Part shown: one piece after another, positions 1 through 6,197 of the stretch
Numbering within the stretch: position 1 is the stretch's first letter
Layout: each line of letters opens with the position of its first letter
Assembly: GCA_030602845.1 (NCBI GenBank)
Contig: JAUVYZ010000105.1
Location: 1 to 7,002, forward strand
Direction of reading: 5' to 3'
DNA: 7,002 bases
Source of the DNA: Phycisphaerae bacterium
GTDB lineage: Bacteria; Planctomycetota; Phycisphaerae; Sedimentisphaerales; Anaerobacaceae
Notes under the pieces: generated by a model
Database searches by the model: none
Told to the model about the DNA's origin: nothing
The model's input: only the letters and a program-made list of their open reading frames with translations
Position numbers and translations under genes: made by a program

Positions 1-399
1 GACATCAACATTGCCAAACAGGTTAATATCTTAGTTTCTGATATGGGCTTTCCGCTGAACAAGATAGTAACGTTTCAGGCAACAGGAGCGTTAGGATATG
101 GGATTGAGTATGCCTATTCGATTCAAGAGCGGCAGCGCTTGGCTGCGCTTGGCGGCGATAAAATGATGGCAATGCCTGCCATCTGCGATGTGGGTTATGA
201 ATCTTGGCGAGTCAAAGAGGCCAAGCTTGTGGATGCCCCCGGCTGGGGAGATGCCGGCGACCGAGGGCCGATGTGGGAAGCTACTACGGCCATCTGTCTG
301 CTTCAGGCCGGGGTCGATATAATTCGGATGCGGCATCCGCGGGCCGCCGCAACGGTTAAGAATTTCATCGGTCAAATCTGGCAGAAAAATAACTCGTAG
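1..399 (+). CDS. acsD: Corrinoid/iron-sulfur protein small subunit (CODH/ACS delta), C-terminal part
   Basis: Partial gene, open at the left edge, giving the last 132 residues of a protein usually a little over 300 residues long. AcsD is the TIM-barrel small subunit of the corrinoid/iron-sulfur protein. With AcsC it holds the corrinoid that carries the methyl group from methyl-THF to acetyl-CoA synthase in the cytoplasm. The diagnostic stretch is TGALGYGIEYAYSIQER, followed by DKMMAMPAICDVGYESWR, a RGPMWEA segment and the closing DIIRMRHPRAAATVKNFI, all in the family order. One local oddity is TFQATGALG where the family usually has a DPTTGALG-like sequence. The stop codon TAG (397-399) lies within the inverted-repeat element at 396-448, so the last residues may have been altered by that insertion. 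acsE follows after 71 bases, as expected for a methyl-branch cluster. Family assignment is firm; only the N-terminus is unseen. Confidence 0.93.
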   Translation, partial: DINIAKQVNILVSDMGFPLNKIVTFQATGALGYGIEYAYSIQERQRLAALGGDKMMAMPAICDVGYESWRVKEAKLVDAPGWGDAGDRGPMWEATTAICLLQAGVDIIRMRHPRAAATVKNFIGQIWQKNNS

Positions 400-448
400 G
401 GGCAGGCCCTCGTGCCTGCCCAGGGCAACCACACAGAGTCGCCCCTAC
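396..448. repeat. Compound inverted-repeat element (REP/MITE-like) at the acsD stop codon
   Basis: The outer arms GTAGGGGC (396-403) and GCCCCTAC (441-448) are perfect reverse complements. Nested inside is a perfect 8-bp hairpin, GGGCAGGC (400-407) with GCCTGCCC (414-421) around a 6-base loop. A second, imperfect hairpin starts GGGC (423-426) and closes with GCCC (441-444), with further pairs A428-T439 and C429-G438. The inner and outer pairings share bases, so they compete. This two-hairpin architecture with GTAGGGGC ends looks like a dispersed intergenic palindromic repeat rather than a terminator, because no T-run follows. The acsD stop codon is part of the left arm. Repeat copies elsewhere cannot be seen from here. 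Confidence 0.7.
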
Positions 449-470
449 AAGCAGAAAGGGATGAATTACC

Positions 471-1298
471 ATGATACTAATTGCAGAACGAATTAACGGA
501 ATGTTCACAGATGTTAAAAAGGCCATCGCAGAGAAAGATAAGCAGGTCATTGGCGAGCTGGCCAAAAAGCAAACCGAAGCAGGCGCCACATATCTGGATG
601 TGAATGTAGGCACGGCCGCGGCAGACCAGGAAGGAACTATGCAGTGGCTGGTTGAAAGCATCCAGGAAACCTGCACAACGCCCTTATGCCTGGATTCGCA
701 AAAACCCGGCGTTATCGCCGCAGGACTAAAGGTTATCAATGCTGAGAATGGAGTCATCCTGAATTCGACGCCGTTGAATAAGAAAACCGACGAAGAAATA
801 TTAGACAAATACATAGAAATGGCAGAGCAGGCAGGACCAAAAGCAAGTATTATCGCCCTTACTATGGACAAAAACGGCGTACCTCAGGATGTTGATACCC
901 GCGTAGCGATAGCCGCAGAGATTGTATCAAAGGCGATAGAAAAAGGATTTGACAGCCGGCGGCTGTTCATTGATACCATTGTTCTGCCGGTCAAAGTGCC
1001 AAACGCACAGGTCCAGCCCGTCAATATCCTGGCCGCGATGGACCAGATAAGATATCTTGCAGACCCGGCTCCGCATATGACAGTAGGGCTGTCAAATATT
1101 TCTCAAGGAGCAACGGAAAGGAGCCTGATAAATCGCATATTTCTGGCTATGGCTGCTTCGCACGGCTTAGATTCAGCAATTGTCGATGTGCTCGACGAAA
1201 AGCTGATGAATGTAGTGGCTACGGCTGAGATGCTGATGAACAAACAGATATATTCGGACAGTTTCTTAAAGGTGTACACGGCGGCAAACAAGGCTTAA
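471..1298 (+). CDS. acsE: Methyltetrahydrofolate:corrinoid/iron-sulfur protein methyltransferase
   Basis: AcsE transfers the methyl group of 5-methyl-THF to Co(I) of the corrinoid/iron-sulfur protein, the step joining the methyl and carbonyl branches of the Wood-Ljungdahl pathway. The 275-residue protein is a pterin-binding TIM barrel close to the Moorella enzyme in length (262). It opens with MILIAERINGMF, which matches the family start and supports ATG 471. An AAAGGG ribosome-binding site at 455-460 lies ten bases upstream. Pterin-site residues are in place: D75 in CLDS, N98 in LNST, D168 in FIDTIVLP, and N209 in GLSNISQ, the Asn that contacts N5 of the folate in the Moorella enzyme (N199). 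The C-terminal half (LINRIFLAMA, GLDSAI, ATAEMLMN, YSDSFLKVY) is also typical. Metal-free MeTr is much more likely than a MetH domain, because there is no cobalamin or homocysteine domain and the neighbour is acsD. Confidence 0.95.
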   Translation: MILIAERINGMFTDVKKAIAEKDKQVIGELAKKQTEAGATYLDVNVGTAAADQEGTMQWLVESIQETCTTPLCLDSQKPGVIAAGLKVINAENGVILNSTPLNKKTDEEILDKYIEMAEQAGPKASIIALTMDKNGVPQDVDTRVAIAAEIVSKAIEKGFDSRRLFIDTIVLPVKVPNAQVQPVNILAAMDQIRYLADPAPHMTVGLSNISQGATERSLINRIFLAMAASHGLDSAIVDVLDEKLMNVVATAEMLMNKQIYSDSFLKVYTAANKA

Positions 1299-1487
1299 TA
1301 CGTGAAGGGTGACTCGATGCTCGTCGAGAATCGAGCCCGCGGAACCGCCCAGTTGAGGCCACATCCGCCTAAATAACAAAATAGTGCAAAAAAATGGCTC
1401 CACAGTTATACTTGTTTGAGCGGGTTTCGATAAAATTATGGATTTCCAAAAACAATTGCAAATTGACAATTAACAGGAAGGACCTAT
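1299..1487. other. Intergenic gap acsE-fhs with small hairpins and A/T-rich 3' part
   Basis: This 189-base gap has no convincing reading frame. Its left part (1307-1338) holds short complementary blocks. CTCGA 1313-1317 can pair with TCGAG at 1324-1328 or at 1331-1335, with GGG 1307-1309 against CCC 1336-1338 outside. GCTCG 1319-1323 can also pair with CGAGC 1332-1336. No T-run follows, so this is not a canonical intrinsic terminator. In the A/T-rich right part TATACT (1407-1412) and TAAAAT (1431-1436) resemble -10 boxes, but neither has a good -35 at the proper spacing. An internal promoter for fhs is therefore possible but unproven. The tail contains the palindrome AATTGACAATT (1461-1471) just before the fhs ribosome-binding site. 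Confidence 0.4.
1475..1482 (+). promoter_or_regulatory. Shine-Dalgarno site of fhs
   Basis: AGGAAGGA lies five bases before ATG 1488. It is the strongest ribosome-binding site in the window and fixes the fhs start. The next in-frame methionine lies seven codons inside and would be too far from this site. Confidence 0.75.
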
Positions 1488-3251
1488 ATGAAGCTTGACC
1501 CAACAAAAATGAAGGATTGGCAGATTGCAGAAGCTGCCGAGGAGAGTATGAAGCCGGTCAGCCAACTGGCCGATGAGATGGGCCTGGAGGCCAGTGAGCT
1601 GATTCCTATGGGGCGGAAGCTGGCCAAAGTCGATTATCAAAAAGCCCTTGCCCGGCTGAAGGACGTTCCAACAGCAAAGTACATTGATGTTACCGCCATC
1701 ACGCCGACGCCGTTGGGCGAAGGCAAAACAACCACTGCCATCGGCCTGATTGAAGGCCTGGGCAAGCTGGGCAAACGCGTCGTCGGGGCAATCCGCCAGC
1801 CCAGCGGTGGCCCCACTTTCAATATCAAGGGTTCTGCCGCCGGCGGCGGCTTAGCCCAGTGTATCCCCCTGACGCCCTTTTCCATCCGGCTTACAGGCGA
1901 TATTGACTGTATCACAAACGCGCACAATCTGGCTATGGTGGCCCTGACCTCGCGTATGCAGCACGAAAGAAACTATGACGATGCCCGTCTGGCAAAAAGC
2001 AACCTGCAGCGAATAGATATTGACCCCGAAAGAGTGCAAATGAAATGGGTCATGGACTTCTGTGCCCAGGCACTGCGCAATATCACCATCGGCAAAGGCG
2101 GGAAGATGGATGGCTACGAAATGGAGTCCGGATTCGCCATCACCGTCTCAAGTGAGATTATGGCGATACTCGCAGTTGCAAAAGATTTGAAAGACTTGCG
2201 CGAGCGAATGGCCAAGATAGTGGTGGCCTACGACAAAAAGGGTAATGAAGTTACCGCTGCCAACCTCGAAGTTGACGGTGCTATGACGGCCTGGATGGCC
2301 GATGCAATTAACCCGAATTTGCTGCAAACCATCGAAGGCCAGCCGGTATTTGTGCACGCCGGCCCCTTTGCGAATATCGCTATCGGTCAAAGCTCGATAA
2401 TTGCTGATATGATTGGGACGAAATTAGGTGATTACCACGTTACCGAAAGCGGCTTTGGAGCTGATATCGGCTTCGAGAAGTTTTGGAACTTAAAATGCCG
2501 GATGTCCGGCCTAACTCCAAATGCCATCGTTATCGTCGCGACAATTCGTGCCCTGAAAATGCACGGCGGAGGACCAGCCGTAAAACCAGGGATACCGCTG
2601 GCCGAAGAATATACCAAGGAAAACCTTGAATTGATCGAGAAGGGCTGCGAGAACCTTGTCGCCCATATCGAGACCGTTAAGAAAAGCGGGGTCCGGCCGG
2701 TAGTTTGTGTCAACAGCTTCTACACCGACACCAAGGCCGAGATTGAGCTGGTGCGTAAAGTCGCTGAGAAAAATGGCGCTCTGGCCGCGGTTTCTGAGCA
2801 CTGGCTCAAGGGCGGCGACGGCTCAATCGAGCTGGCAGAAGCAGTAATTGAAGCCTGCAGCGAAAAGCCCGAGTTTAAGCTCCTTTATGAACTGGAGACT
2901 CCGCTTAGACAACGCATCGAATTGATTGCCAGGGAAGTTTACGGTGCCAGCGGTGTAACCTATACCGACGAGGCACTGGAAAAGGCCAAGGCTATGGAGG
3001 CCGACCCAGTCAGCAAAACTTTAGGCACCTGTATGGTCAAGACACATCTTAGCTTGTCGCACGACCCGGACTTAAAGGGCCGACCCACCGGTTGGGAGCT
3101 TCCAATCAACGACGTTCTTGTTTATAAAGGTGCCGGGTTTATCGTGCCGGTCGCCGGAGCGATAAAATTGATGCCCGGCACAGCATCGAACCCGGCTTTC
3201 CGCCGTATTGATGTGGACGTGAACACCGGCAAGGTCCAGGGCTTGTTCTAA
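1488..3251 (+). CDS. fhs: Formate--tetrahydrofolate ligase, divergent form
   Basis: Fhs makes 10-formyl-THF from formate, THF and ATP, the ATP-consuming entry of the methyl branch. The 587-residue protein is about 28 longer than the Moorella enzyme (559). The P-loop TPTPLGEGKTTT (72-83) is intact, as are VTESGFGAD (318-326), RALKMHGG (354-361) and the folate-stacking aromatics F411 (NSFYTDT) and W439 (SEHWLKGGDG). The C-terminus GKVQGLF matches the family. The glycine-rich signature near 103-121 reads RQPSGGPTFNIKGSAAGGG where most bacterial enzymes have REPSLGP.FG.KGGAAGGG. R103 is kept but the following Glu is Gln. FANIAHGCNS likewise becomes FANIAIGQSS (294-303). Extra residues lie around 155-175 and 362-376. 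The changes are family-like substitutions rather than decay, so I read this as an active but divergent branch. A strong ribosome-binding site fixes the start. Confidence 0.96.
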   Translation: MKLDPTKMKDWQIAEAAEESMKPVSQLADEMGLEASELIPMGRKLAKVDYQKALARLKDVPTAKYIDVTAITPTPLGEGKTTTAIGLIEGLGKLGKRVVGAIRQPSGGPTFNIKGSAAGGGLAQCIPLTPFSIRLTGDIDCITNAHNLAMVALTSRMQHERNYDDARLAKSNLQRIDIDPERVQMKWVMDFCAQALRNITIGKGGKMDGYEMESGFAITVSSEIMAILAVAKDLKDLRERMAKIVVAYDKKGNEVTAANLEVDGAMTAWMADAINPNLLQTIEGQPVFVHAGPFANIAIGQSSIIADMIGTKLGDYHVTESGFGADIGFEKFWNLKCRMSGLTPNAIVIVATIRALKMHGGGPAVKPGIPLAEEYTKENLELIEKGCENLVAHIETVKKSGVRPVVCVNSFYTDTKAEIELVRKVAEKNGALAAVSEHWLKGGDGSIELAEAVIEACSEKPEFKLLYELETPLRQRIELIAREVYGASGVTYTDEALEKAKAMEADPVSKTLGTCMVKTHLSLSHDPDLKGRPTGWELPINDVLVYKGAGFIVPVAGAIKLMPGTASNPAFRRIDVDVNTGKVQGLF

Positions 3252-3300
3252 AAAAAATATCAAAAATTAAATATCAAAATGCAAAATTAAGGACCGAGGG
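3252..3300. repeat. A-rich spacer with short direct repeat before the HPS-RraA gene
   Basis: Right after the fhs stop codon the sequence is nearly all A and T. It contains AATATCAAAA twice (3256-3265 and 3270-3279) and AAATTAA twice (3264-3270 and 3284-3290). AAGGA at 3289-3293, seven bases before ATG 3301, is the ribosome-binding site of the next gene. There is no G/C-rich stem, so it is not a terminator. The low-structure leader may simply help translation initiation, or it may be a degenerate dispersed spacer motif. Confidence 0.45.
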
Positions 3301-4632
3301 ATGCAACCTATACTGCAATTAGCACTGGACCACGAAAACCTTGCTCGCGCCCTGAAGGCCGCCAAAGAAGCAATGGCAGGAGGTGCGGACTGGCTGGAAG
3401 CAGGAACGCCTCTTATAAAAAGCGAAGGATTAGATGCTGTAAGGGCCCTTCGGCGTGAGTTTCCAACTGCGACAATAGTCGCCGATATGAAGATTATGGA
3501 CGCGGGCCGATTGGAGACCGAATGCGCCGCCAAGGCAGGGGCTAACATAATCCACGTTCTTGGTCCGGCGTCGGAGGCGACCATAAATGAATGTATCGAA
3601 GCATCCCGGCGTTATGACGCAAAAATTACGGTTGACCTGCTTGGTTTGGGCAGTAGAGAGCGAATGGTGCAGCGGGCAAAGGAAGTTGAACGGATGGGCG
3701 CATATTCGGTGTGTATCCATACCCCGATAGATATGCAGATGCGAGGACAATTGCCTTTTGACGACCTCAAGGCGGTGGCATCGGCGGTCAGCATCCCGGT
3801 TGCAGTTGCAGGTGGGATAAATTCTGAAACCGCTGTCGATGCAATCGAAGCCGGTGCGACTATAATCATCGTCGGCGGCGCAATTACAAAATCACCCGAT
3901 GCCAGGAAAGCCACCGAGACAATAAAGAAGGTTATGGCCACAGGCGTCAAAGTGGAAGCGACCTTTTTCAAGCGTGGCAGTGAGCAAAACATTGCGGAGG
4001 TTCTGGCAAAGACCTCCACTGCCGACGTAACCGAAGCGTTGCATAATACGGGCGAATTAGCCGGCATTAAGCCGATTGTGCAGGGGGTAAAGATGGTGGG
4101 TCGTGCTTTGACGGTTTGGACCTATCCGGGTGATTGGAGCAAGCCGGTTGAAGCGATAGATATGGCCGGTGAAGGACAGGTAATCGTTATAGATGCCGGT
4201 GGAATTCCACCAGCGGTCTGGGGCGAGAAAGCCACGAAGAGCTGTTTGCAACGCAAGCTGGCAGGAGTAGTTATCAACGGTGCTATTCGGGATGTTGCAA
4301 ATATCCGCGAGATGAGGTTTCCGGCTTTTGCAAGACTTATAACCCCCGTAGCAGGTGAGCCGAAGGGACAGGGTATAATCGACGTTCCGGTGAAAATCGG
4401 TGGTCAGTATATCCGCACCGGTGATTGGATTATAGGTGACGACGACGGCGTTGTGGCGATTCCCCAGGAAAAGGCCGTGGAAATTGCAAACCGCGCACAG
4501 GCAGTTGTCGAACGCGAAGAACGCGAAATGGCTGAAATTGATGACGGCAGCACTTTGGGGAAGGTTTCCGAGCTGATGCGATGGGAACAGTTAAGAAAAA
4601 AAAGCGAGAGCAAGAACAATGACAAACAGTAA
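3301..4632 (+). CDS. hxlA: Fused 3-hexulose-6-phosphate synthase / RraA-like protein
   Basis: Two-domain fusion of 443 residues. Residues 1-212 are a hexulose-phosphate synthase of the OMP-decarboxylase superfamily, which condenses formaldehyde with ribulose 5-phosphate or runs in reverse to make pentose phosphate. E33 in LEAGTPLIKSEG and the metal/acid-base motif D62-x-K64-x-x-D67 (ADMKIMDAG) are present. So are the phosphate-binding loops VAGGIN (169-174) and VGGAIT (191-196). Residues from about 218 to 430 are an RraA-like/HMG-aldolase-like domain with DAGGIPPAVWGE and E309-x20-R330-D331 (NGAIRD), followed by a charged helical tail. The name 'ribonuclease regulator' often attached to this architecture is not evidence of RNase E control; aldolase or decarboxylase activity is equally possible. 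The keto-gulonate-phosphate decarboxylase alternative is unlikely because hxlB overlaps the gene's end by 14 bases. The first domain is confident, the role of the second unknown. Confidence 0.9.
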   Translation: MQPILQLALDHENLARALKAAKEAMAGGADWLEAGTPLIKSEGLDAVRALRREFPTATIVADMKIMDAGRLETECAAKAGANIIHVLGPASEATINECIEASRRYDAKITVDLLGLGSRERMVQRAKEVERMGAYSVCIHTPIDMQMRGQLPFDDLKAVASAVSIPVAVAGGINSETAVDAIEAGATIIIVGGAITKSPDARKATETIKKVMATGVKVEATFFKRGSEQNIAEVLAKTSTADVTEALHNTGELAGIKPIVQGVKMVGRALTVWTYPGDWSKPVEAIDMAGEGQVIVIDAGGIPPAVWGEKATKSCLQRKLAGVVINGAIRDVANIREMRFPAFARLITPVAGEPKGQGIIDVPVKIGGQYIRTGDWIIGDDDGVVAIPQEKAVEIANRAQAVVEREEREMAEIDDGSTLGKVSELMRWEQLRKKSESKNNDKQ

Positions 4633-5188
4633 CCTGGTTGAGATTAGCAGAGCACAGCTTGCAGGCATCCAGCTGCTTGTCAGTCAAATAGACCGGGCAG
4701 CGTCAGATAAACTGGTTGAGATGATACTGCAAGCCAACAAGGTATTCGTTACCGGCCAGGGCAGAAGCGGCCTGATTGCACAGTGCCTGTCTACCCGGCT
4801 TGCACAGATGGGATTTAACGTACATATACCGGGCCTGGCAACCTGCCAGAGAATAGAAAAGCCGGACTTGTTGATTGCAATTTCCTGCAGCGGAACAACT
4901 ATAACCACCATCGAGCTCGCCAAGACTTCTCGAAACTCCGGCGCAAAAGTGGCCGTGATAACGGCTCTTAACAAGTCTCCGCTGGCTGAGCTCGCCACCC
5001 ATATTGTGTTGATCCCTTCAGACAATGAGGACATAAAAGCCCGGTGCAAATACATTATTGGGCCGAACAATAATACGCTATTTGAGGAAACCGCTCTTTT
5101 GTATGTCGACGCGATGGTTTGCATTCTTCTGCAGCGAAAAGGAATTTCAGAGGACGTAATAAGTCAGCGACATACTAATCTTGAGTAA
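4619..5188 (+). CDS. hxlB: 6-phospho-3-hexuloisomerase (SIS-domain)
   Basis: PHI interconverts D-arabino-3-hexulose 6-phosphate and fructose 6-phosphate, the second step of the ribulose-monophosphate pathway. The 189-residue length is typical. The single SIS domain shows KVFVTGQGRSG (41-51) for sugar-phosphate binding, LLIAISCSGTT (84-94), and the LFEETALLYVDAMV helix (154-167) with E156 at a position conserved in PHI. The C-terminus RHTNLE (184-189) closely matches the RHANLE-type end of known PHIs. The ATG lies inside the 3' end of the HPS-RraA gene, giving a 14-base overlap. With only a weak GAG-type site upstream, its translation is probably coupled to the preceding gene. Other SIS proteins (GmhA, KdsD, MurQ) are less likely given length, C-terminal signature and the HPS neighbour. 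Confidence 0.93.
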   Translation: MTNSNLVEISRAQLAGIQLLVSQIDRAASDKLVEMILQANKVFVTGQGRSGLIAQCLSTRLAQMGFNVHIPGLATCQRIEKPDLLIAISCSGTTITTIELAKTSRNSGAKVAVITALNKSPLAELATHIVLIPSDNEDIKARCKYIIGPNNNTLFEETALLYVDAMVCILLQRKGISEDVISQRHTNLE

Positions 5189-5202
5189 GTCGGGGCCACT
5201 GT

Positions 5203-5298
5203 ATGTATTGCAAGGGAAAATTTAGGGAATACCTGGACGACCTGGCGGCGAAAAAACCGGCGCCGGATACACAATACGAAGGGAGTAAATGCCGATGA
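5203..5298 (+). pseudogene. fchA: Probable fchA (cyclodeaminase) relic, internally deleted
   Basis: A 31-codon frame starts at ATG 5203 and contains GKFREYLDDLAAKKPAP. This strongly recalls the N-terminus of formimidoyl/methenyl-THF cyclodeaminase (FchA, FTCD C-terminal family), in which an FxxxLAxxxPAP stretch runs straight into a PGGGS loop. Here homology stops at PAP and the frame continues as unrelated residues to TGA 5296-5298. The break coincides with the perfect palindrome CCGGCGCCGG (5257-5266). Past it, another frame reads AGYTIRRE and ends at TAA 5286-5288 directly before folD; this could be the old C-terminus joined out of frame after a deletion. fchA next to folD is a known arrangement in acetogen methyl-branch clusters. 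The short frame overlaps the preferred folD start as ATGA, so it might still be translated as a leader peptide. Identity rests on a short match. Confidence 0.55.
5281..5285 (+). promoter_or_regulatory. Ribosome-binding site deciding the folD start
   Basis: GGGAG lies nine bases before ATG 5295 but only three before ATG 5289. The spacing favours 5295, giving the usual FolD N-terminus MTAQIIDGK. Confidence 0.6.
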
Positions 5299-6185
5299 CA
5301 GCACAAATTATAGATGGCAAACAAGTGGCCGCGGATATGCGGGCGGAGCTAAAAGCCGAAGTGGCCAAACTAAAAGAACAAGGGATTGTGCCTGGACTGG
5401 GGGTTATCTTAGTCGGCGAAGACCCGGCCTCAAAGTCGTATGTTACAGCCAAAGAACGAACCTGCGAAGAGATAGGGATTTATTCCGATGATAATCGCCT
5501 GCCCGCGGACACCTCGCAGGAAGATTTGATAGCGCTGGTAAAAAAAATGAATGCAGACCCGAAAATCAACGGCATCCTGGTTCAATTGCCTCTGCCCAAA
5601 GGTCTTAATGAGGCCGAGGTACTCTTGACAATTGACCCGGATAAGGACGTCGATGGATTTCATCCAATGAATGTCGGGAAGATGGTCGTAGGTGAAAAGG
5701 GGTTTCTGCCGTGTACGCCGCACGGCGTGATTCAACTGCTGGTTCGCAGCGGGGTAACCATTGAGGGGGCTAACGTGGTTATCGTCGGCCGGAGCAATAT
5801 CGTGGGGAAACCTCTGGCAAATATGCTTATTCAAAAACAACCCAACCGAAACGCTACGGTTACGGTCTGCCATACGCGCACCAAAGACCTTGCACACCAA
5901 ACAAAGCAAGCGGATATCGTCATTGCGGCTGCCGGTCGGCCCAATACGGTTACGGCAGATATGGTAAAAGAAGGCGTGGTAGTGATTGATGTGGGCGTTA
6001 ACCGTGTCGAAGACGCAACAAAAAAAAGAGGATATCGCCTTGTGGGCGATGTGGATTTCGAAGCGGTGAAGGAAAAAGCCAGCTTTATTACTCCTGTGCC
6101 GGGCGGGGTAGGCCCAATGACAATAACTATGCTGCTTTTCAATACAGTCGAATCAGCCAAAAGAGCTGCTGGTATTGTTACATAG
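5295..6185 (+). CDS. folD: Methylene-THF dehydrogenase / methenyl-THF cyclohydrolase
   Basis: FolD hydrolyses or forms methenyl-THF and interconverts it with methylene-THF using NAD(P), providing the middle steps of the methyl branch. The protein has 296 residues from ATG 5295 (298 if ATG 5289 is used). In the 296-residue numbering, catalytic Y49 and K53 lie in SYVTAKER, Q98 in ILVQLPLP, and D120 in DKDVDGFHP. The Rossmann nucleotide loop GRSNIVGKP is at 165-173 and the C-terminal folate motif PGGVGPMT at 269-276. All residues expected of a bifunctional enzyme are present, so it could supply cyclohydrolase activity without FchA. NAD versus NADP preference cannot be read here. It follows the fchA relic with an ATGA overlap and precedes the hydrogenase gene by 12 bases. 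Confidence 0.95.
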   Translation: MTAQIIDGKQVAADMRAELKAEVAKLKEQGIVPGLGVILVGEDPASKSYVTAKERTCEEIGIYSDDNRLPADTSQEDLIALVKKMNADPKINGILVQLPLPKGLNEAEVLLTIDPDKDVDGFHPMNVGKMVVGEKGFLPCTPHGVIQLLVRSGVTIEGANVVIVGRSNIVGKPLANMLIQKQPNRNATVTVCHTRTKDLAHQTKQADIVIAAAGRPNTVTADMVKEGVVVIDVGVNRVEDATKKRGYRLVGDVDFEAVKEKASFITPVPGGVGPMTITMLLFNTVESAKRAAGIVT

Positions 6186-6186
6186 A

Positions 6187-6191
6187 AAGGA
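6187..6191 (+). promoter_or_regulatory. Ribosome-binding site fixing a GTG start
   Basis: AAGGA lies six bases before GTG 6198. The frame upstream of this GTG meets the TAG that ends folD (6183-6185) with no other start codon in between. The next in-frame methionine is past the first cluster-binding CxxC, so GTG is the only sensible start. Confidence 0.7.
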
Positions 6192-6197
6192 AAAGAA

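Noticed and set aside
400..421. Perfect 8-bp hairpin as an intrinsic terminator of acsD
   Set aside because: No T-run follows the stem, and it is part of a larger nested inverted repeat. acsE continues the same pathway on the same strand.
365..871. 168-residue frame on the minus strand opposite acsE
   Set aside because: No recognisable motifs, runs antisense across a well-conserved gene, and is composed mostly of shadow codons. The same applies to the other long antisense frames opposite the fusion gene (3612-4067), hxlB (4684-5124) and folD (5430-5909).
1463..1490. TTGACA (1463-1468), sixteen-base spacer and TATATG (1485-1490) resembling a sigma-70 promoter
   Set aside because: The -10 box would overlap the fhs start codon, so transcripts would lack the ribosome-binding site and the ATG. 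It is best explained as chance in an A/T-rich leader.
3301..3936. N-terminal domain as keto-L-gulonate-6-phosphate decarboxylase instead of HPS
   Set aside because: The two share the E33 and DxKxxD residues, but the overlapping hxlB gene and the RraA fusion fit HPS, and there are no ascorbate-utilisation genes nearby.
5761..5967. 68-residue plus-strand frame inside folD
   Set aside because: It is a shifted reading of the FolD Rossmann region; the FolD frame has all conserved motifs, so this one is not coding.
5289..6185. folD starting at the first ATG (5289)
   Set aside because: GGGAG is only three bases from that ATG but nine from ATG 5295, and family members normally begin MTAQxIDGK. The longer form adds only Met-Pro.
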